From assembly GCA_947459215.1 (NCBI GenBank), contig CANHCQ010000006.1, positions 62,001 through 126,000 on the forward strand: 64,000 nucleotides of DNA, written 5' to 3'. The DNA comes from Phycisphaerales bacterium. GTDB lineage: Bacteria; Planctomycetota; Phycisphaerae; Phycisphaerales; UBA1924. The position numbers and the translations under genes are program-made. Below are positions 44,822 through 54,073 of the stretch, piece after piece. The notes under the pieces were generated by a model, which saw only the letters and a list, made by a program, of their open reading frames with translations, did no database searches and had not been told where the DNA came from. Position 1 is the first letter of the stretch. Each line of letters starts with the position of its first letter.

Positions 44822-45526
44822 GTGATCCTTCTCATCGACAACTACGACTCCTTCACCTGGAACCTGGTTCAGCGGCTTGGCGAGCTCGATTCCACGCTCG
44901 AGCCCTCGCGCGATCTCGTTGTCGTTCGCAACGACAAGATTCGGCCCGAGGAGATTGCCTCGCTCGACGGCGGCAAGGGACCCAGCCACATCATCATCTC
45001 GCCCGGGCCCTGCACGCCCAAGGAAGCCGGCGTCAGCGGCGGCGTCATCGCGGCGTACGCGGGCCGCATCCCCATCCTCGGCGTTTGCCTCGGGCACCAG
45101 TGCATGGCCGACGGCAGCGGCATGACCGTCGCCCGCCACGTCATCCAGATGCACGGCAAGACCAGCCCCATCCATCACGATGGCAAGGGCATCTACGCCG
45201 GCATGAGCAATCCGTTCGTCGCGACGCGCTATCACTCGCTGGTGGTGCTGCCGGAGACGGTGCCGCCGCCGCCCGGGCCGGGACAGGATGGCTGGGTCGT
45301 GAGCGCGTGGACGTTCGAAGACGACGGCAAGGGTGGCCAGCGCAAGGTCATCATGGGTCTGCGGCGTGTCTTCGCCGACGCGAGCAAGCAACCCGTCGAG
45401 GGCGTGCAGTATCACCCCGAGAGTTTCCTGACGCTGGAAGGGCCGCGGCTGTTGGCGAACTTCTTGGCGCAGGGCCCGCGCGGTCGGCGCGTGGGTGAGG
45501 AACGCATTCGCGCGATGGCGGGGTGA
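44822..45526 (+). CDS. trpG: Glutamine amidotransferase of anthranilate/aminodeoxychorismate synthase
   Basis: A 234-residue class I amidotransferase that delivers ammonia from glutamine for anthranilate or 4-amino-4-deoxychorismate synthesis from chorismate. It begins ILLIDNYDSFTWNLVQ. The nucleophile Cys is in GVCLGHQ, the His-Glu pair is in VQYHPESF, and IIISPGPCTPKEAG is the oxyanion loop. There is no trpE beside it; the same subunit may serve both pathways, as PabA/TrpG does in some bacteria. The insertion around PPPPGPGQDGW makes it slightly long. The frame upstream to 44651 is repeat sequence. Confidence 0.92.
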   Translation: MILLIDNYDSFTWNLVQRLGELDSTLEPSRDLVVVRNDKIRPEEIASLDGGKGPSHIIISPGPCTPKEAGVSGGVIAAYAGRIPILGVCLGHQCMADGSGMTVARHVIQMHGKTSPIHHDGKGIYAGMSNPFVATRYHSLVVLPETVPPPPGPGQDGWVVSAWTFEDDGKGGQRKVIMGLRRVFADASKQPVEGVQYHPESFLTLEGPRLLANFLAQGPRGRRVGEERIRAMAG

Positions 45527-45655
45527 ATCGCGTCGCAACGAGACGCCGAGGCTGACGAGTCTTCGAGGAAGCCTCGGGTCATTCGGCGTGATCACGCGTG
45601 AGCACAACGAGATCGCGGAAGTCCCAGACGATCCGAGGCTTCCGGTTGACTGCCG

Positions 45656-46759
45656 TTACACGTTAAACAGGAAGTGGCACACGTCCGCGTCGTGCATGAC
45701 GTAGTCCTTGCCCTCGATCCGCATCTTGCCGTGCTCTTTGATCGCCTTCTCGTTCTTGAACTTCTCAAGGTCAGCGACCGAGTAAATCTCGGCACGAATG
45801 AAGCCGCGCTCAAAGTCCGTATGGATCACACCCGCGGCCTGCGGCGCGGTCGACCCGATCGGCACCGTCCAGGCCCGGATCTCCTTCGGCCCGGCGGTGT
45901 AAAACGACTGCAACCCCAGCAGCTTGTACGCCGAGCGGGCAAGACGATTGAGCGCGGGCTCGCTCATGCCCAGGCTCTGCAGCATCTCCAGCCGGTCCGC
46001 ATCGGGCAGCTCCGACAGCTCGCTCTCGATCTTGGCGCAGATCGGAACAACCTCGGCACCTTCCTTCTTGGCGTGCTCGCGGACCTTCTGGCAGAGTTCG
46101 TTCTCGCCGTTCACGTCGTCCTCATCCACGTTCATCACGTAGAGCACCTTCTTGGACGTGATCAGGTTCAGGCTCTTGAGCGCCTTCTGATGATCGGGGT
46201 CGTCGAAGTGCACGGTCCGGGCGACCTTGCCGCTGTCGAGCACGGGGTGCAGCTTCTTGAGCACCTCGTACCGGACGACGGCTTCCTTGTCGCCGCTCTT
46301 GGCGGCGCGCTCGGCTTTGCCCACGGCACCGGCGACGACTTCGAGGTCGGCCAGAATGAGTTCGGTGTTGATCGTGTCGATGTCGCGGATCGGATCGACC
46401 GAGCCCTCGACGTGCGTGATGTCCTCGCCGCCGGGGGCTTTGATGAAGCAGCGGACGACCTGCAGGATCGCCTCGGTCTCGCGGATGTGGCTGAGGAACT
46501 TGTTGCCCAGGCCGGCACCCTCGCTGGCGCCCTTCACAATGCCCGCGATGTCCACAAGCCGCAGCATCGCGGGGATGATCTTCTGCGACTCGATGTGGGA
46601 GCGGATGATCTCCAGCCGCGGATCAGGGATGGGCACCACGCCGACGTTGGGCTCGATGGTGGCGAAGGGGTAGTTGGCGGCCAGCGCTCCCGCCTTGGTG
46701 AGGGCGTTGAACAGCGTGGACTTGCCGACGTTGGGGAGACCGACGATGCCTGCTTCCAT
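45656..46759 (-). CDS. ychF: Redox-regulated ATPase YchF (Obg-like)
   Basis: A 367-residue P-loop protein of the Obg family with ATPase activity, linked to ribosomes and oxidative stress. G1 is [14 protein letters not shown], the switch region is followed by [23 protein letters not shown], and the helical insertion follows. A C-terminal TGS domain ends [28 protein letters not shown] lies 8 bases before the ATG on the minus strand. The frame is open to 46978, but the family begins at [10 protein letters not shown]. Confidence 0.97.
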   Translation of the reverse strand: MEAGIVGLPNVGKSTLFNALTKAGALAANYPFATIEPNVGVVPIPDPRLEIIRSHIESQKIIPAMLRLVDIAGIVKGASEGAGLGNKFLSHIRETEAILQVVRCFIKAPGGEDITHVEGSVDPIRDIDTINTELILADLEVVAGAVGKAERAAKSGDKEAVVRYEVLKKLHPVLDSGKVARTVHFDDPDHQKALKSLNLITSKKVLYVMNVDEDDVNGENELCQKVREHAKKEGAEVVPICAKIESELSELPDADRLEMLQSLGMSEPALNRLARSAYKLLGLQSFYTAGPKEIRAWTVPIGSTAPQAAGVIHTDFERGFIRAEIYSVADLEKFKNEKAIKEHGKMRIEGKDYVMHDADVCHFLFNV

Positions 46760-46767
46760 GGGGACGG

Positions 46768-46773
46768 AGGATA
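46768..46773 (-). promoter_or_regulatory. -10-like hexamer TATCCT, 8 nt before ychF
   Basis: Minus strand: TATCCT, CCGTCCCC, ATG at 46759. Confidence 0.45.
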
Positions 46774-46873
46774 GGGAAGGGAACAAGGGGAGCAGGGGGG
46801 CAGGGAAGCAGGGGAGGAGGGGTCGGACGTCGCCTTTCCCTGCTCCGCTGCTCCCCTTCTCCCCTGCTCCCCT
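46774..46873. repeat. Word-repeat hairpin, family D (GGGGAGCAGGGG words)
   Basis: The left arm is 46774-46822 and the right arm 46834-46873, complementary over about 40 bp. It lies between ychF and the tRNA genes, directly upstream of the ychF hexamer. Confidence 0.8.
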
Positions 46874-46887
46874 AGCCTTTTCCCGTC

Positions 46888-46962
46888 GCGCTCGTAGCTC
46901 AGCCCGGATAGAGCATCGGTCTTCGAAACCGAGGGTCCAAGGTTCAAATCCTTGCGAGCGCG
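46888..46962 (+). tRNA. tRNA-Arg (TCG)
   Basis: Full cloverleaf: acceptor GCGCTCG/CGAGCGC, D-arm GCTC...GAGC, anticodon stem TCGGT/ACCGA with loop CTTCGAA (anticodon TCG), and T-arm CAAGG-TTCAAAT-CCTTG. CCA is not encoded. Confidence 0.97.
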
Positions 46963-47035
46963 TTGCTGGAAGACGCATCAGGCATCGGGAAGACCCAGCG
47001 CCTCATTCACGGCGGCTCATACGATGGTGCCTTGT

Positions 47036-47109
47036 GCGCCCGTAGCTCAGCTGGATAGAGCAGCGGTCTTCTAAATCGCAGGTCGGCGGTTCGAATCTGC
47101 CCGGGCGCG
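47036..47109 (+). tRNA. tRNA-Arg (TCT)
   Basis: Full cloverleaf: acceptor GCGCCCG/CGGGCGC, D-arm GCTC...GAGC, anticodon stem GCGGT/ATCGC with loop CTTCTAA (anticodon TCT), and T-arm GGCGG-TTCGAAT-CTGCC. CCA is not encoded. It follows the first tRNA-Arg by 73 bases, so the two may be co-transcribed. Confidence 0.97.
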
Positions 47110-47154
47110 TTTGTCGATCGACTCGTCACGACTCGCGGCTGTGATAGAGTCCTC

Positions 47155-47180
47155 CCGGCGAGTCTTCTCGCCGGAGGTGA
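47155..47180 (+). promoter_or_regulatory. Hairpin overlapping the ribosome-binding site of the RND adaptor gene
   Basis: A perfect 8-bp stem CCGGCGAG-TCTT-CTCGCCGG (47155-47174) ends in the first two G of GGAGGTGA (47173-47180). The ATG follows at 47185. TAGAGT near 47145 may be the -10. Confidence 0.5.
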
Positions 47181-47184
47181 TTCG

Positions 47185-48360
47185 ATGACGGCGGACACGC
47201 GTTCGATCCTGCGTGGCACGGCTTGGATTCTGGCACTCGTCGCCCTCGCGGGCTGCGATCGAAAGGCCGGGCAGTCGGCCGGCCCGCCGCCCGCTCCAGA
47301 GGTCGCCGCGACGGTCGTTACCCCGGTCACAGCCCCCGGCGTCTACGAGTTCATCGCCCAGACCGCGGCGTCGCGCACCGTCGAGGTCCGTGCCCGCGTG
47401 CAGGGCTTCCTGCTCAAGCGGCACTTCGAGGAAGGCAGCAAGGTCAAGGACGGCGACCTGCTCTTTACCATCGACCCGCGGAGCTTTGAGGCGGACCTGC
47501 AGAAGGCCAGAGCGTCATTGGCCCAGGCCAAGGCCGCCCAGGCCCTGAGCGCGTCAAACCTCTCACGGGTGAAGCAGGGCGTGGAATCTGGCGGCCTCCC
47601 CAAGGCCGAGCTCGACAAGGCCGTCGCCCAGAACGACGAAGCCCTCGCGCAGATCAAGCTCGCCGAGGCCAACGTCACCAACGCCGAGCTCGAACTCTCG
47701 TACACCAAAGTCGTCAGCCCCGTCTCCGGCACCGTCGGCCGCGCCCAGAAGCAGGAAGGCTCGCTGGTCGACCCGGGCACCAACAGCCTGCTGGTCGAGT
47801 CGCAGCAGGTCGATCCGATCTACGTGAACTTCAACGTCAGCGAGCGTGACGTGCTGCAGTGGCGGGCCGATGTCGCCAGCGGCCGCATCAAGCTCGTCAG
47901 CGAGAAGAACCTCCCCACCGAGATGACCCTCTCCGACGGCACCGTCTATAAGCAGCAGGGCAACATCAACTTCATCGACGTCAAGGTCGATCCCATGACC
48001 GGCACCGCGATGATCCGGGCCACGTTCCCCAACCCCGAGCAGAACCTGCTCCCCGGTCAGTTCGTGAAACTGCGCCTCATGGGCGTGACGCGACCCAACG
48101 TACTGACCGTGCCGCAGGAATCAGTCGTCAGCACCCCCGGCGGCACATTCGTGTACGTCATCGACAAGGACAGCAAGGTCGAACGCCGCCCCGTCACCCT
48201 CGGCGACTGGCTCGGCAGCGACTGGATCGTCGAGCAGGGCATCAAGCCCGGCGACCGCGTGATGGTCGACAACCTGCAGAAGGTGCAGCCGGGCATGGCC
48301 GTCAAGCTCGCCGGCGGCCCGGCCCCCAAGCCCGACACCCCCGCCGCTGAGAACAAGTAG
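47185..48360 (+). CDS. RND efflux periplasmic adaptor (membrane fusion protein)
   Basis: A 391-residue lipoprotein of the AcrA/MexA family that joins an RND pump to an outer-membrane channel. The lipobox is LAGC (Cys24). The biotinyl-lipoyl halves are VEVRARVQGFLLKRHFEEGSKVKDGDLLFTIDP and LSYTKVVSPVSGTVGRAQKQEGSLV. They flank a helical hairpin (about residues 100-150), and a beta-barrel domain contains DPIYVNFNVSE. The RND permease follows in an apparent operon. The substrate is unknown; the closest general type is hydrophobic-drug efflux. Confidence 0.93.
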   Translation: MTADTRSILRGTAWILALVALAGCDRKAGQSAGPPPAPEVAATVVTPVTAPGVYEFIAQTAASRTVEVRARVQGFLLKRHFEEGSKVKDGDLLFTIDPRSFEADLQKARASLAQAKAAQALSASNLSRVKQGVESGGLPKAELDKAVAQNDEALAQIKLAEANVTNAELELSYTKVVSPVSGTVGRAQKQEGSLVDPGTNSLLVESQQVDPIYVNFNVSERDVLQWRADVASGRIKLVSEKNLPTEMTLSDGTVYKQQGNINFIDVKVDPMTGTAMIRATFPNPEQNLLPGQFVKLRLMGVTRPNVLTVPQESVVSTPGGTFVYVIDKDSKVERRPVTLGDWLGSDWIVEQGIKPGDRVMVDNLQKVQPGMAVKLAGGPAPKPDTPAAENK

Positions 48361-48376
48361 CGACCTCGCCTTGGAC

Positions 48377-48428
48377 CACTGCCCCACTGCTCCACTGCCC
48401 CACTGCTTTACTGCTCCACTGCCCCACT
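48377..48428 (+). repeat. Family C word repeat, single pyrimidine arm
   Basis: Six CCACTGC-type words (period 8) between the adaptor stop and the RND permease start. Confidence 0.75.
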
Positions 48429-48442
48429 TTCCCCGGAGCCCC

Positions 48443-51400
48443 ATGTTCGCCAAGTTCTTCATCGACCGTCCCGTCTTCGCGACCGTGCTGTCGCTGCTCA
48501 TCACGCTGATGGGCCTGGTGGCGATCGTCAACCTGCCGATCGCCCAGTTCCCGGAGATCGTGCCGCCGAGCGTGCAGATCTCCGCGTCCTACCCCGGTGC
48601 CAGCGCCGAGACCGTGGCCCAGTCCGTCGCCGCTCCCATCGAGCAGCAGCTCTCAGGCGCCAAGAACCTGATCTACTACAGCAGCCAGTCCGGCAACGAC
48701 GGCACGCTCAAGATCACCGCCACCTTCGACATCGGCACCAACCAGGATCTCGCTGCCGTCGAGGTGCAAAACCGGTTGGCGATCGCGCAGCCACGCCTGC
48801 CGCAGGAAGTCATCCGCCAGGGCATCACCGTCACCAAGACCTCGTCGAACATGATCGGCGTGGTCGCGCTCACCTCGCCCAACGGCGAGTACGACGACGT
48901 TTTCCTCTCCAACTACGCGACCATCAACCTGCTCGACGCGCTGAAGCGTGTGCCCGGCGTCGGCGATGTGCAGGTCTTCGGCGGCAAGGACTACGCCATG
49001 CGGGTCTGGGTGGATCCCGACCGCCTCGCCCAGAAGGCCTTCACCGTCACCGATCTTGCCGCGGCGATCCGGGACCAGAACGCCGTCTTCCCGGCCGGAC
49101 GCATCGGCCAGCGGCCCGGCCCCGCCGATCAGCAGATCACGATGCCCGTCCTCACCCGCGGGCGCCTCGAGAACCCGGAGGACTACGAGAACATCATCCT
49201 CCGCGCCAACCCCGACGGCTCGATGCTGCGGCTCAAGGATCTCGCCCGCGTCGAGCTCGGCAGCCAGACCTACGACCTCTTCGGCCGCCTTGACGGCAAG
49301 CCCACCACGCTCGTTCTCGTCTACCTGCAGACCGGCGCCAACGCTCTCAACACCTACCGCAACGTCATCAAGACCATGGACGAGGCCAAGAAAGCCTTTC
49401 CCAGCGGCGTCGAATACAAGATCCCCTACGACACCGTCCAGTTCATCGAGGTCTCGATGCACGAGGTCGTCAAGACCCTGCTCGAAGCCGGCGTGCTCGT
49501 GCTCATCGTCGTCTTCGTCTTCCTCCAGAACTGGCGAGCCACCATCATCCCGCTCGTCGCCGTCCCCGTCTCCATCATCGGCACCTTCGCGGGCATGCTC
49601 GCGTTGGGCTTCACCATCAACTCCCTCACGCTCTTTGGCATGGTGCTCGCCATCGGCATCGTCGTCGACGACGCCATCGTCGTCGTCGAGAACGTCGAAC
49701 GCATCATGCACGAGGACAAGCTCCCCGTCCGCGAGGCCACCGTCAAGGCCATGGGCCAGATCACCGGGCCCGTCATCGCCATCGTCCTCGTCCTCTCCGC
49801 CGTCTTCCTCCCCGTCGCGTTCCTCGGCGGCCTCACCGGCGAGCTCTACCGCCAGTTTGCCGTCACCATCGCCGTCAGCGTCGCCATCTCCGGCGTCGTC
49901 GCCCTCACGCTCAGCCCCGCGATGTGCCGCCTGCTCCTCAAGCCCTCGCATGGCAAGAAGTTCTTCGCCTTCCGCTGGTTCGACAACGTCTTCAACGCCA
50001 TCACCCACGCCTATTCGGCGACCGTGAAGCTCTCCATCAAGCTCGCGATCGTCACCATCCTCCTCTTCGGCGGCCTGCTCTTCATCACCGTCCGCCTCTT
50101 CGAGAAGGTCCCCGGCGGCTTCGTTCCCGACGAGGACCAGGGTTACATCATCGTCGCCTCCATCCTCCCCGACGGCGCCTCGGTCGAGCGCACCGACAAG
50201 CTTGTCGCCGACATCGAGAAGTTCCTGCTCGATCAGCCCGAGATCCAGCACACCGTCACCCTCGGCGGCTTCGACTTCCTCGCCGGCGGCATCAACAGCA
50301 CCAACACGGCGCTCACCTTTGCCCGCATGAAGCCGTGGGACCAGCGCAAAGAGGCGAGCCAAAGCGCGCAGTCTCTCGTCGGACGCACTTGGGGCCGCTT
50401 CGCCCGCGATGGCCGCGGGCTGGTGCTGCCCTTTAACCCGCCCGCCATTCAGGGCCTCGGCCAACGCGCCGGCTTCGAGTTCCAGTTGCAGGCCCGCGGC
50501 GGCGGCGACATACGTTCCCTTGCCGAAGTGAACCAGAAGTTCCTCGCCGCCGCGTCGAAACGCCCCGAACTCGCCGGCCTCAACGCCACGCTGCGCGTCA
50601 ACACGCCGCAGATGTTCGTCGACCTCAACCGCGACAAGGCCAAGATGCTGGGCCTGAGCCTCAACGAGGTCTTCAGCAACCTGCAGGCATACCTCGGCGC
50701 GCTCTACGTCAACGACTTCGACAAGTTCGGTCGCATCTGGCGCGTCCAAGTCCAGGCCGAGCCGCAGTTCCGTAAGTCCCCCGAAGCCATCACCCGAATC
50801 TACGCCCGCAACGCCCAGGGCCAGATGGTCCCGCTCTCGGGAGTCGTCTCGACGCGCCTGCAGTCGGGCCCCAACGCCGTCCCGCACTTCAACGGCTTCC
50901 CCGCCGTGCAGATCACCGGCGCACCGGCCCCCGGCTACGCCACCGGCGACGCCATGAAGGCGATGATGGAAGTCGCCGCCGCCGAGCTGCCGCCGGGCTA
51001 CGGCTATGAATGGTCCGGCGCGTCGTTCCAGGAGATCAAGGCCGGCAATCAGGCTCCGATGGTCGTCGGCTTCGGTCTGATCGTCGTCTTCCTGGTGCTC
51101 GCGGCCCAGTACGAGCGCTGGTCCACCCCCATCGTCGTGCTGCTCGCCGTACCCGTCGGCATCTTCGGCGCACTCGTCGCCGTGTGGTGGCGAAACTACC
51201 CCAACGACATCTACTTCCAGATCGGCCTGCTCACGCTCGTCGGCCTCGCCGCCAAGAACGCGATTCTTATCGTCGAGTTCTGCTCGACCGAACGCGCCAG
51301 CGGCAAGGGGCTCGTCGAGTCCGCCGTCAACGCAGCGACCCTCCGCTTCCGCCCCATCGTCATGACCAGCCTCGCCTTCATCCTCGGCGTCGTGCCCCTG

Positions 51401-51616
51401 GTCATCGCCGACGGTGCCGGCGCTGCAGGCCGCCGCTCCATCGGCACCGGCGTCATCGGCGGCATGTTCGCCGCCACGTTCCTCGCCATCTTCTTTGTAC
51501 CAGTGTTCTTCGTCCTCGTCCAAGGCCTCGTCGAGAAGGTCTTCGGCGAACGCCAGCAGCACGAAGGCGACACGCCCGCGGCTGCCGCAACCAACGTCCC
51601 GCCCGCCACGCACTGA
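48443..51616 (+). CDS. RND multidrug efflux permease (HAE1 family)
   Basis: A 1057-residue inner-membrane proton/drug antiporter of the AcrB type. It begins MFAKFFIDRPVFATVLS, has twelve spans and two large periplasmic loops. The proton-relay Asp pair is in GIVVDDAIVVVENVERIM (about residues 405-415), and GAAGRRSIGTGVIGGM lies near the C-terminal spans. GGAG precedes ATG 48443. It works with the upstream adaptor; an outer-membrane TolC-like gene is not nearby. Confidence 0.97.
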   Translation: MFAKFFIDRPVFATVLSLLITLMGLVAIVNLPIAQFPEIVPPSVQISASYPGASAETVAQSVAAPIEQQLSGAKNLIYYSSQSGNDGTLKITATFDIGTNQDLAAVEVQNRLAIAQPRLPQEVIRQGITVTKTSSNMIGVVALTSPNGEYDDVFLSNYATINLLDALKRVPGVGDVQVFGGKDYAMRVWVDPDRLAQKAFTVTDLAAAIRDQNAVFPAGRIGQRPGPADQQITMPVLTRGRLENPEDYENIILRANPDGSMLRLKDLARVELGSQTYDLFGRLDGKPTTLVLVYLQTGANALNTYRNVIKTMDEAKKAFPSGVEYKIPYDTVQFIEVSMHEVVKTLLEAGVLVLIVVFVFLQNWRATIIPLVAVPVSIIGTFAGMLALGFTINSLTLFGMVLAIGIVVDDAIVVVENVERIMHEDKLPVREATVKAMGQITGPVIAIVLVLSAVFLPVAFLGGLTGELYRQFAVTIAVSVAISGVVALTLSPAMCRLLLKPSHGKKFFAFRWFDNVFNAITHAYSATVKLSIKLAIVTILLFGGLLFITVRLFEKVPGGFVPDEDQGYIIVASILPDGASVERTDKLVADIEKFLLDQPEIQHTVTLGGFDFLAGGINSTNTALTFARMKPWDQRKEASQSAQSLVGRTWGRFARDGRGLVLPFNPPAIQGLGQRAGFEFQLQARGGGDIRSLAEVNQKFLAAASKRPELAGLNATLRVNTPQMFVDLNRDKAKMLGLSLNEVFSNLQAYLGALYVNDFDKFGRIWRVQVQAEPQFRKSPEAITRIYARNAQGQMVPLSGVVSTRLQSGPNAVPHFNGFPAVQITGAPAPGYATGDAMKAMMEVAAAELPPGYGYEWSGASFQEIKAGNQAPMVVGFGLIVVFLVLAAQYERWSTPIVVLLAVPVGIFGALVAVWWRNYPNDIYFQIGLLTLVGLAAKNAILIVEFCSTERASGKGLVESAVNAATLRFRPIVMTSLAFILGVVPLVIADGAGAAGRRSIGTGVIGGMFAATFLAIFFVPVFFVLVQGLVEKVFGERQQHEGDTPAAAATNVPPATH

Positions 51617-51800
51617 ACCGTCACGCCTCCCAATCGCGCGCCGGGACGATCACTCGGCTGGTTCAACACCCTCCTTGCGCAATCTTCGCGCGACTGGCCC
51701 TGCGGGTCCCTTGCGGGCCTCCGATCACGCCGTGGGGTTGGCTGGTCGATAAACCCGTGTGGCGCTCCCGGTGACGGGGGCGATCCCTCTGGGCATGCGC

Positions 51801-51806
51801 TAAACT
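51801..51806 (+). promoter_or_regulatory. Candidate -10 TAAACT for the carbamoyltransferase gene
   Basis: TAAACT lies 67 bases before ATG 51874, so this gene has a conventional leader, with AGGA before the ATG. Confidence 0.4.
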
Positions 51807-51873
51807 TGCCCTTCTTTTGATGGCCGGTGGCAGACCGCCGGCCCCGGTCTTTGTTCTCGCACAGGAACCCGAC

Positions 51874-53646
51874 ATGGCCCTTGTCCTTGGTCTCAACTCG
51901 ATCCACCCCGACGCTGCCGCTGTGCTGATGGACGACAAGAAGGGCGTCCTGGCCGCGATCGCGGAGGAACGCATCAACCGCAAGAAGCACTGCGCCGGCT
52001 TCCCCAGCCTGGCCATCGCCGAGGTGCTGCGCCTCGCCGGCGCTTCGATGAGCGACATCACCGATGTCGCCATCGCCCGCGACTCCTCCGCCAACCGCGG
52101 CGCCAAGCTCGGCTTCATCGCCAAGCACCCCATCAGCGGCCTCAAGCTCGCCATGTGGTCGCAGAAGGTCCACGGCACGCTCGCCACGGTCGATCAGCTC
52201 ATCGCCGAGGCCTGCGGCCGCCCGCACTCCGAGTTCAAGGCGCCCGTCCACCACGTCGAACACCACCTCGCCCACGCCGCCAGCTCCTTCTTCTGGAGCC
52301 CCTTCGAGCGCGCCACCGCCGTCACCACCGACGGCGCCGGCGACTTCTGCACCGGCCTCATCGCCCGCTGCGAGGGCAACAAGATCGAGGTGCTGCACAA
52401 GAACTTCTGGCCCCACTCCTTCGGCGTGTTCTACACCGCGGTCTGCAACTTCCTCGGCTTCAACAAGTACGGCGAGGAATACAAGGTCATGGGCCTCTCC
52501 GCCTACGGCAAGGACACCTACGCCGAGCAGATGAAGGAACTCGTCGACTACGTCCCCGGCGTCGGCATCCGCCTCAACCTCAAGTACTACAACCACCACT
52601 ACACCGTCCACACCCACGACCAGAGCGAAGAGGGCGAGATCACCGTCAAGGCGATGTGGAACGACAACATGCGCCAGCTCTTCGGCGAGCCCCGCAAGCG
52701 CAAGGACCCGACCGAGCAGAAGCACAAGGACATGTCCCTCTCGATGCAGAAACGCTTCGAGGACATCTACATCAAGTACGTGCAGGACGCCATCCGCCAG
52801 AACAACGGCCTGCGTGACGTCGTCCTCGCCGGCGGCTGCGCCCTGAACGGCGTCGCCAACGGCCGCCTCGTGATGGAGAACCATCTCGACCGCGTCTACA
52901 TCCACCCCGCCGCGGGTGACGACGGCACCGCGGCCGGCGCGGCGGCGTACGTCATGCACAGCATCCTCAACAAGCCCCGCACCGGCGAAGTCATCCACGG
53001 CTACTGGGGCAGCGGCTGGACCGACGACGAGTGCGAGAAGGCCGTGCGCGACAGCGGCATGCCCTTCAAGAAGCTCACCCGCGAGCAGCTCATCAACACC
53101 GCCGCCGACGCGCTCAGCCAGGGCAAGATCCTCGGCTGGTTCCAAGGCCGCGAGGAATGGGGCCCTCGTGCGCTCGGCAACCGCTCGATCATCTGCCACC
53201 CGGGTTGGCCGGACATGAAGGCGATCCTGAACGCCCGCGTCAAGAACCGCGAGCCGTTCCGTCCGTTCGCGCCTCTGTGCATGGAAGAGCACCTCAGCGA
53301 GCTGTACGAAGGCAGCCACGACGTGCCGTTCATGAATGTGGTGTACAAGGTCCGCCCCGAGTGGCGCGCCCGCCTGAGCGCGACGACGCACGAGGACTCG
53401 ACCGGTCGCGTGCAGACCATGCGTCGCGCCCAGAACGAGCTCTTCTACGACCTGCTCACGGCGTTCAAGGCCCGGACCGGCGTGCCGGTGCTGCTGAACA
53501 CCTCGTTCAACGAGAACGAGCCGATCGTCCACACCCCGGCGCACGCGGTGGGCTGCTTCCAGCGCACCCGCATGAACGCCCTCGCCGTCGGCCCGTTCTG
53601 GTACGAGAAGCCCGCCGAGGAAGCCGAGAAGGGCGCGGCGGTGTAA
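51874..53646 (+). CDS. NodU/CmcH-type carbamoyltransferase
   Basis: A 590-residue enzyme that transfers a carbamoyl group from carbamoyl phosphate (through carbamoyl adenylate) to a sugar or other hydroxyl. The N-terminal Kae1-like domain has LGLNSIHPDAAAVLM, the metal motif VEHHLAHAASSFFWSPF and TTDGAGDFCTG. The C-terminal domain has EEWGPRALGNRSIICHP and PVLLNTSFNENEPIVHTPA. The family modifies antibiotics, Nod factors or surface glycans. Nothing next to it points to a pathway. The J-K terminator module follows. Confidence 0.93.
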   Translation: MALVLGLNSIHPDAAAVLMDDKKGVLAAIAEERINRKKHCAGFPSLAIAEVLRLAGASMSDITDVAIARDSSANRGAKLGFIAKHPISGLKLAMWSQKVHGTLATVDQLIAEACGRPHSEFKAPVHHVEHHLAHAASSFFWSPFERATAVTTDGAGDFCTGLIARCEGNKIEVLHKNFWPHSFGVFYTAVCNFLGFNKYGEEYKVMGLSAYGKDTYAEQMKELVDYVPGVGIRLNLKYYNHHYTVHTHDQSEEGEITVKAMWNDNMRQLFGEPRKRKDPTEQKHKDMSLSMQKRFEDIYIKYVQDAIRQNNGLRDVVLAGGCALNGVANGRLVMENHLDRVYIHPAAGDDGTAAGAAAYVMHSILNKPRTGEVIHGYWGSGWTDDECEKAVRDSGMPFKKLTREQLINTAADALSQGKILGWFQGREEWGPRALGNRSIICHPGWPDMKAILNARVKNREPFRPFAPLCMEEHLSELYEGSHDVPFMNVVYKVRPEWRARLSATTHEDSTGRVQTMRRAQNELFYDLLTAFKARTGVPVLLNTSFNENEPIVHTPAHAVGCFQRTRMNALAVGPFWYEKPAEEAEKGAAV

Positions 53647-53668
53647 GGCCCCCACGGGGGGAGGGGGG

Positions 53669-53744
53669 CGGGGCCTTCCAGGCCCCGGCGCAAATCGCTT
53701 CCATACACACACGAACAAAGGACCGGCCCACGGGCCGGTCCTTT
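53669..53744 (+). terminator. J-K hairpin module, ending in a rho-independent terminator
   Basis: Hairpin J (53669-53687, loop TTCCA) is followed by hairpin K, whose 10-bp GC stem (53720-53729 with 53732-53741) is flanked by AAA and TTT. It serves the carbamoyltransferase and, in reverse, the lipoprotein gene ending at 53792. Copy 1 of the module is at 11224. Confidence 0.85.
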
Positions 53745-53791
53745 TCATTCAGATTCACTCACAGCTTCTGACGCGAAGACGCGATCGGTCA

Positions 53792-54073
53792 CTACTCCGT
53801 CGGCACACTCGCAAACGTCGCCCGCTCGCGGGCCTCGCGCCGGGCGATCGCTCGATCGGTGGCATAGACCACCAACCCCAGCTTGTCCCCCGCGGCCATC
53901 GACATCCGCTGCCCCGGCATCAGCCCGTCGCCGGCTGACATGCCGCCGCTCGGTTGCGACGATGCCGTCGACACGCTCGAGCTTGATGAACATCCGCCGA
54001 GCGTGGCGGAGACTGTCGCGGCTAGCACGGCCGTGCCCGTGACCATCCGCCACCGACGGTTGTTGAAACCCAT
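53792..54073 (-). CDS. Small lipoprotein
   Basis: A 93-residue protein with a lipoprotein signal (lipobox LGGC, Cys28), a Ser-rich linker and a mature part of only about 65 residues. No family is recognised. GGAGGT precedes ATG 54073. It is divergent from the type VI-like operon, 464 bases away. TssM is usually held at the outer membrane by the lipoprotein TssJ, but this protein is too short to be a normal TssJ. Confidence 0.65.
   Translation of the reverse strand: MGFNNRRWRMVTGTAVLAATVSATLGGCSSSSSVSTASSQPSGGMSAGDGLMPGQRMSMAAGDKLGLVVYATDRAIARREARERATFASVPTE

Noticed and set aside
48653-51613. 986-codon open frame on the minus strand opposite the RND permease
   Set aside because: It is the antisense shadow of a gene with very high GC at third positions. 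The translation is Asp/Glu/Gly/Val repetitive with no domain.
51211-53748. 845-codon open frame on the minus strand across the RND end and the carbamoyltransferase gene
   Set aside because: It spans two well-supported genes in antisense and has the biased composition of a shadow frame.
53792-54073. TssJ lipoprotein of the type VI complex
   Set aside because: The mature part is only about 65 residues and mostly low-complexity, far shorter than TssJ. I kept it as an unassigned lipoprotein.
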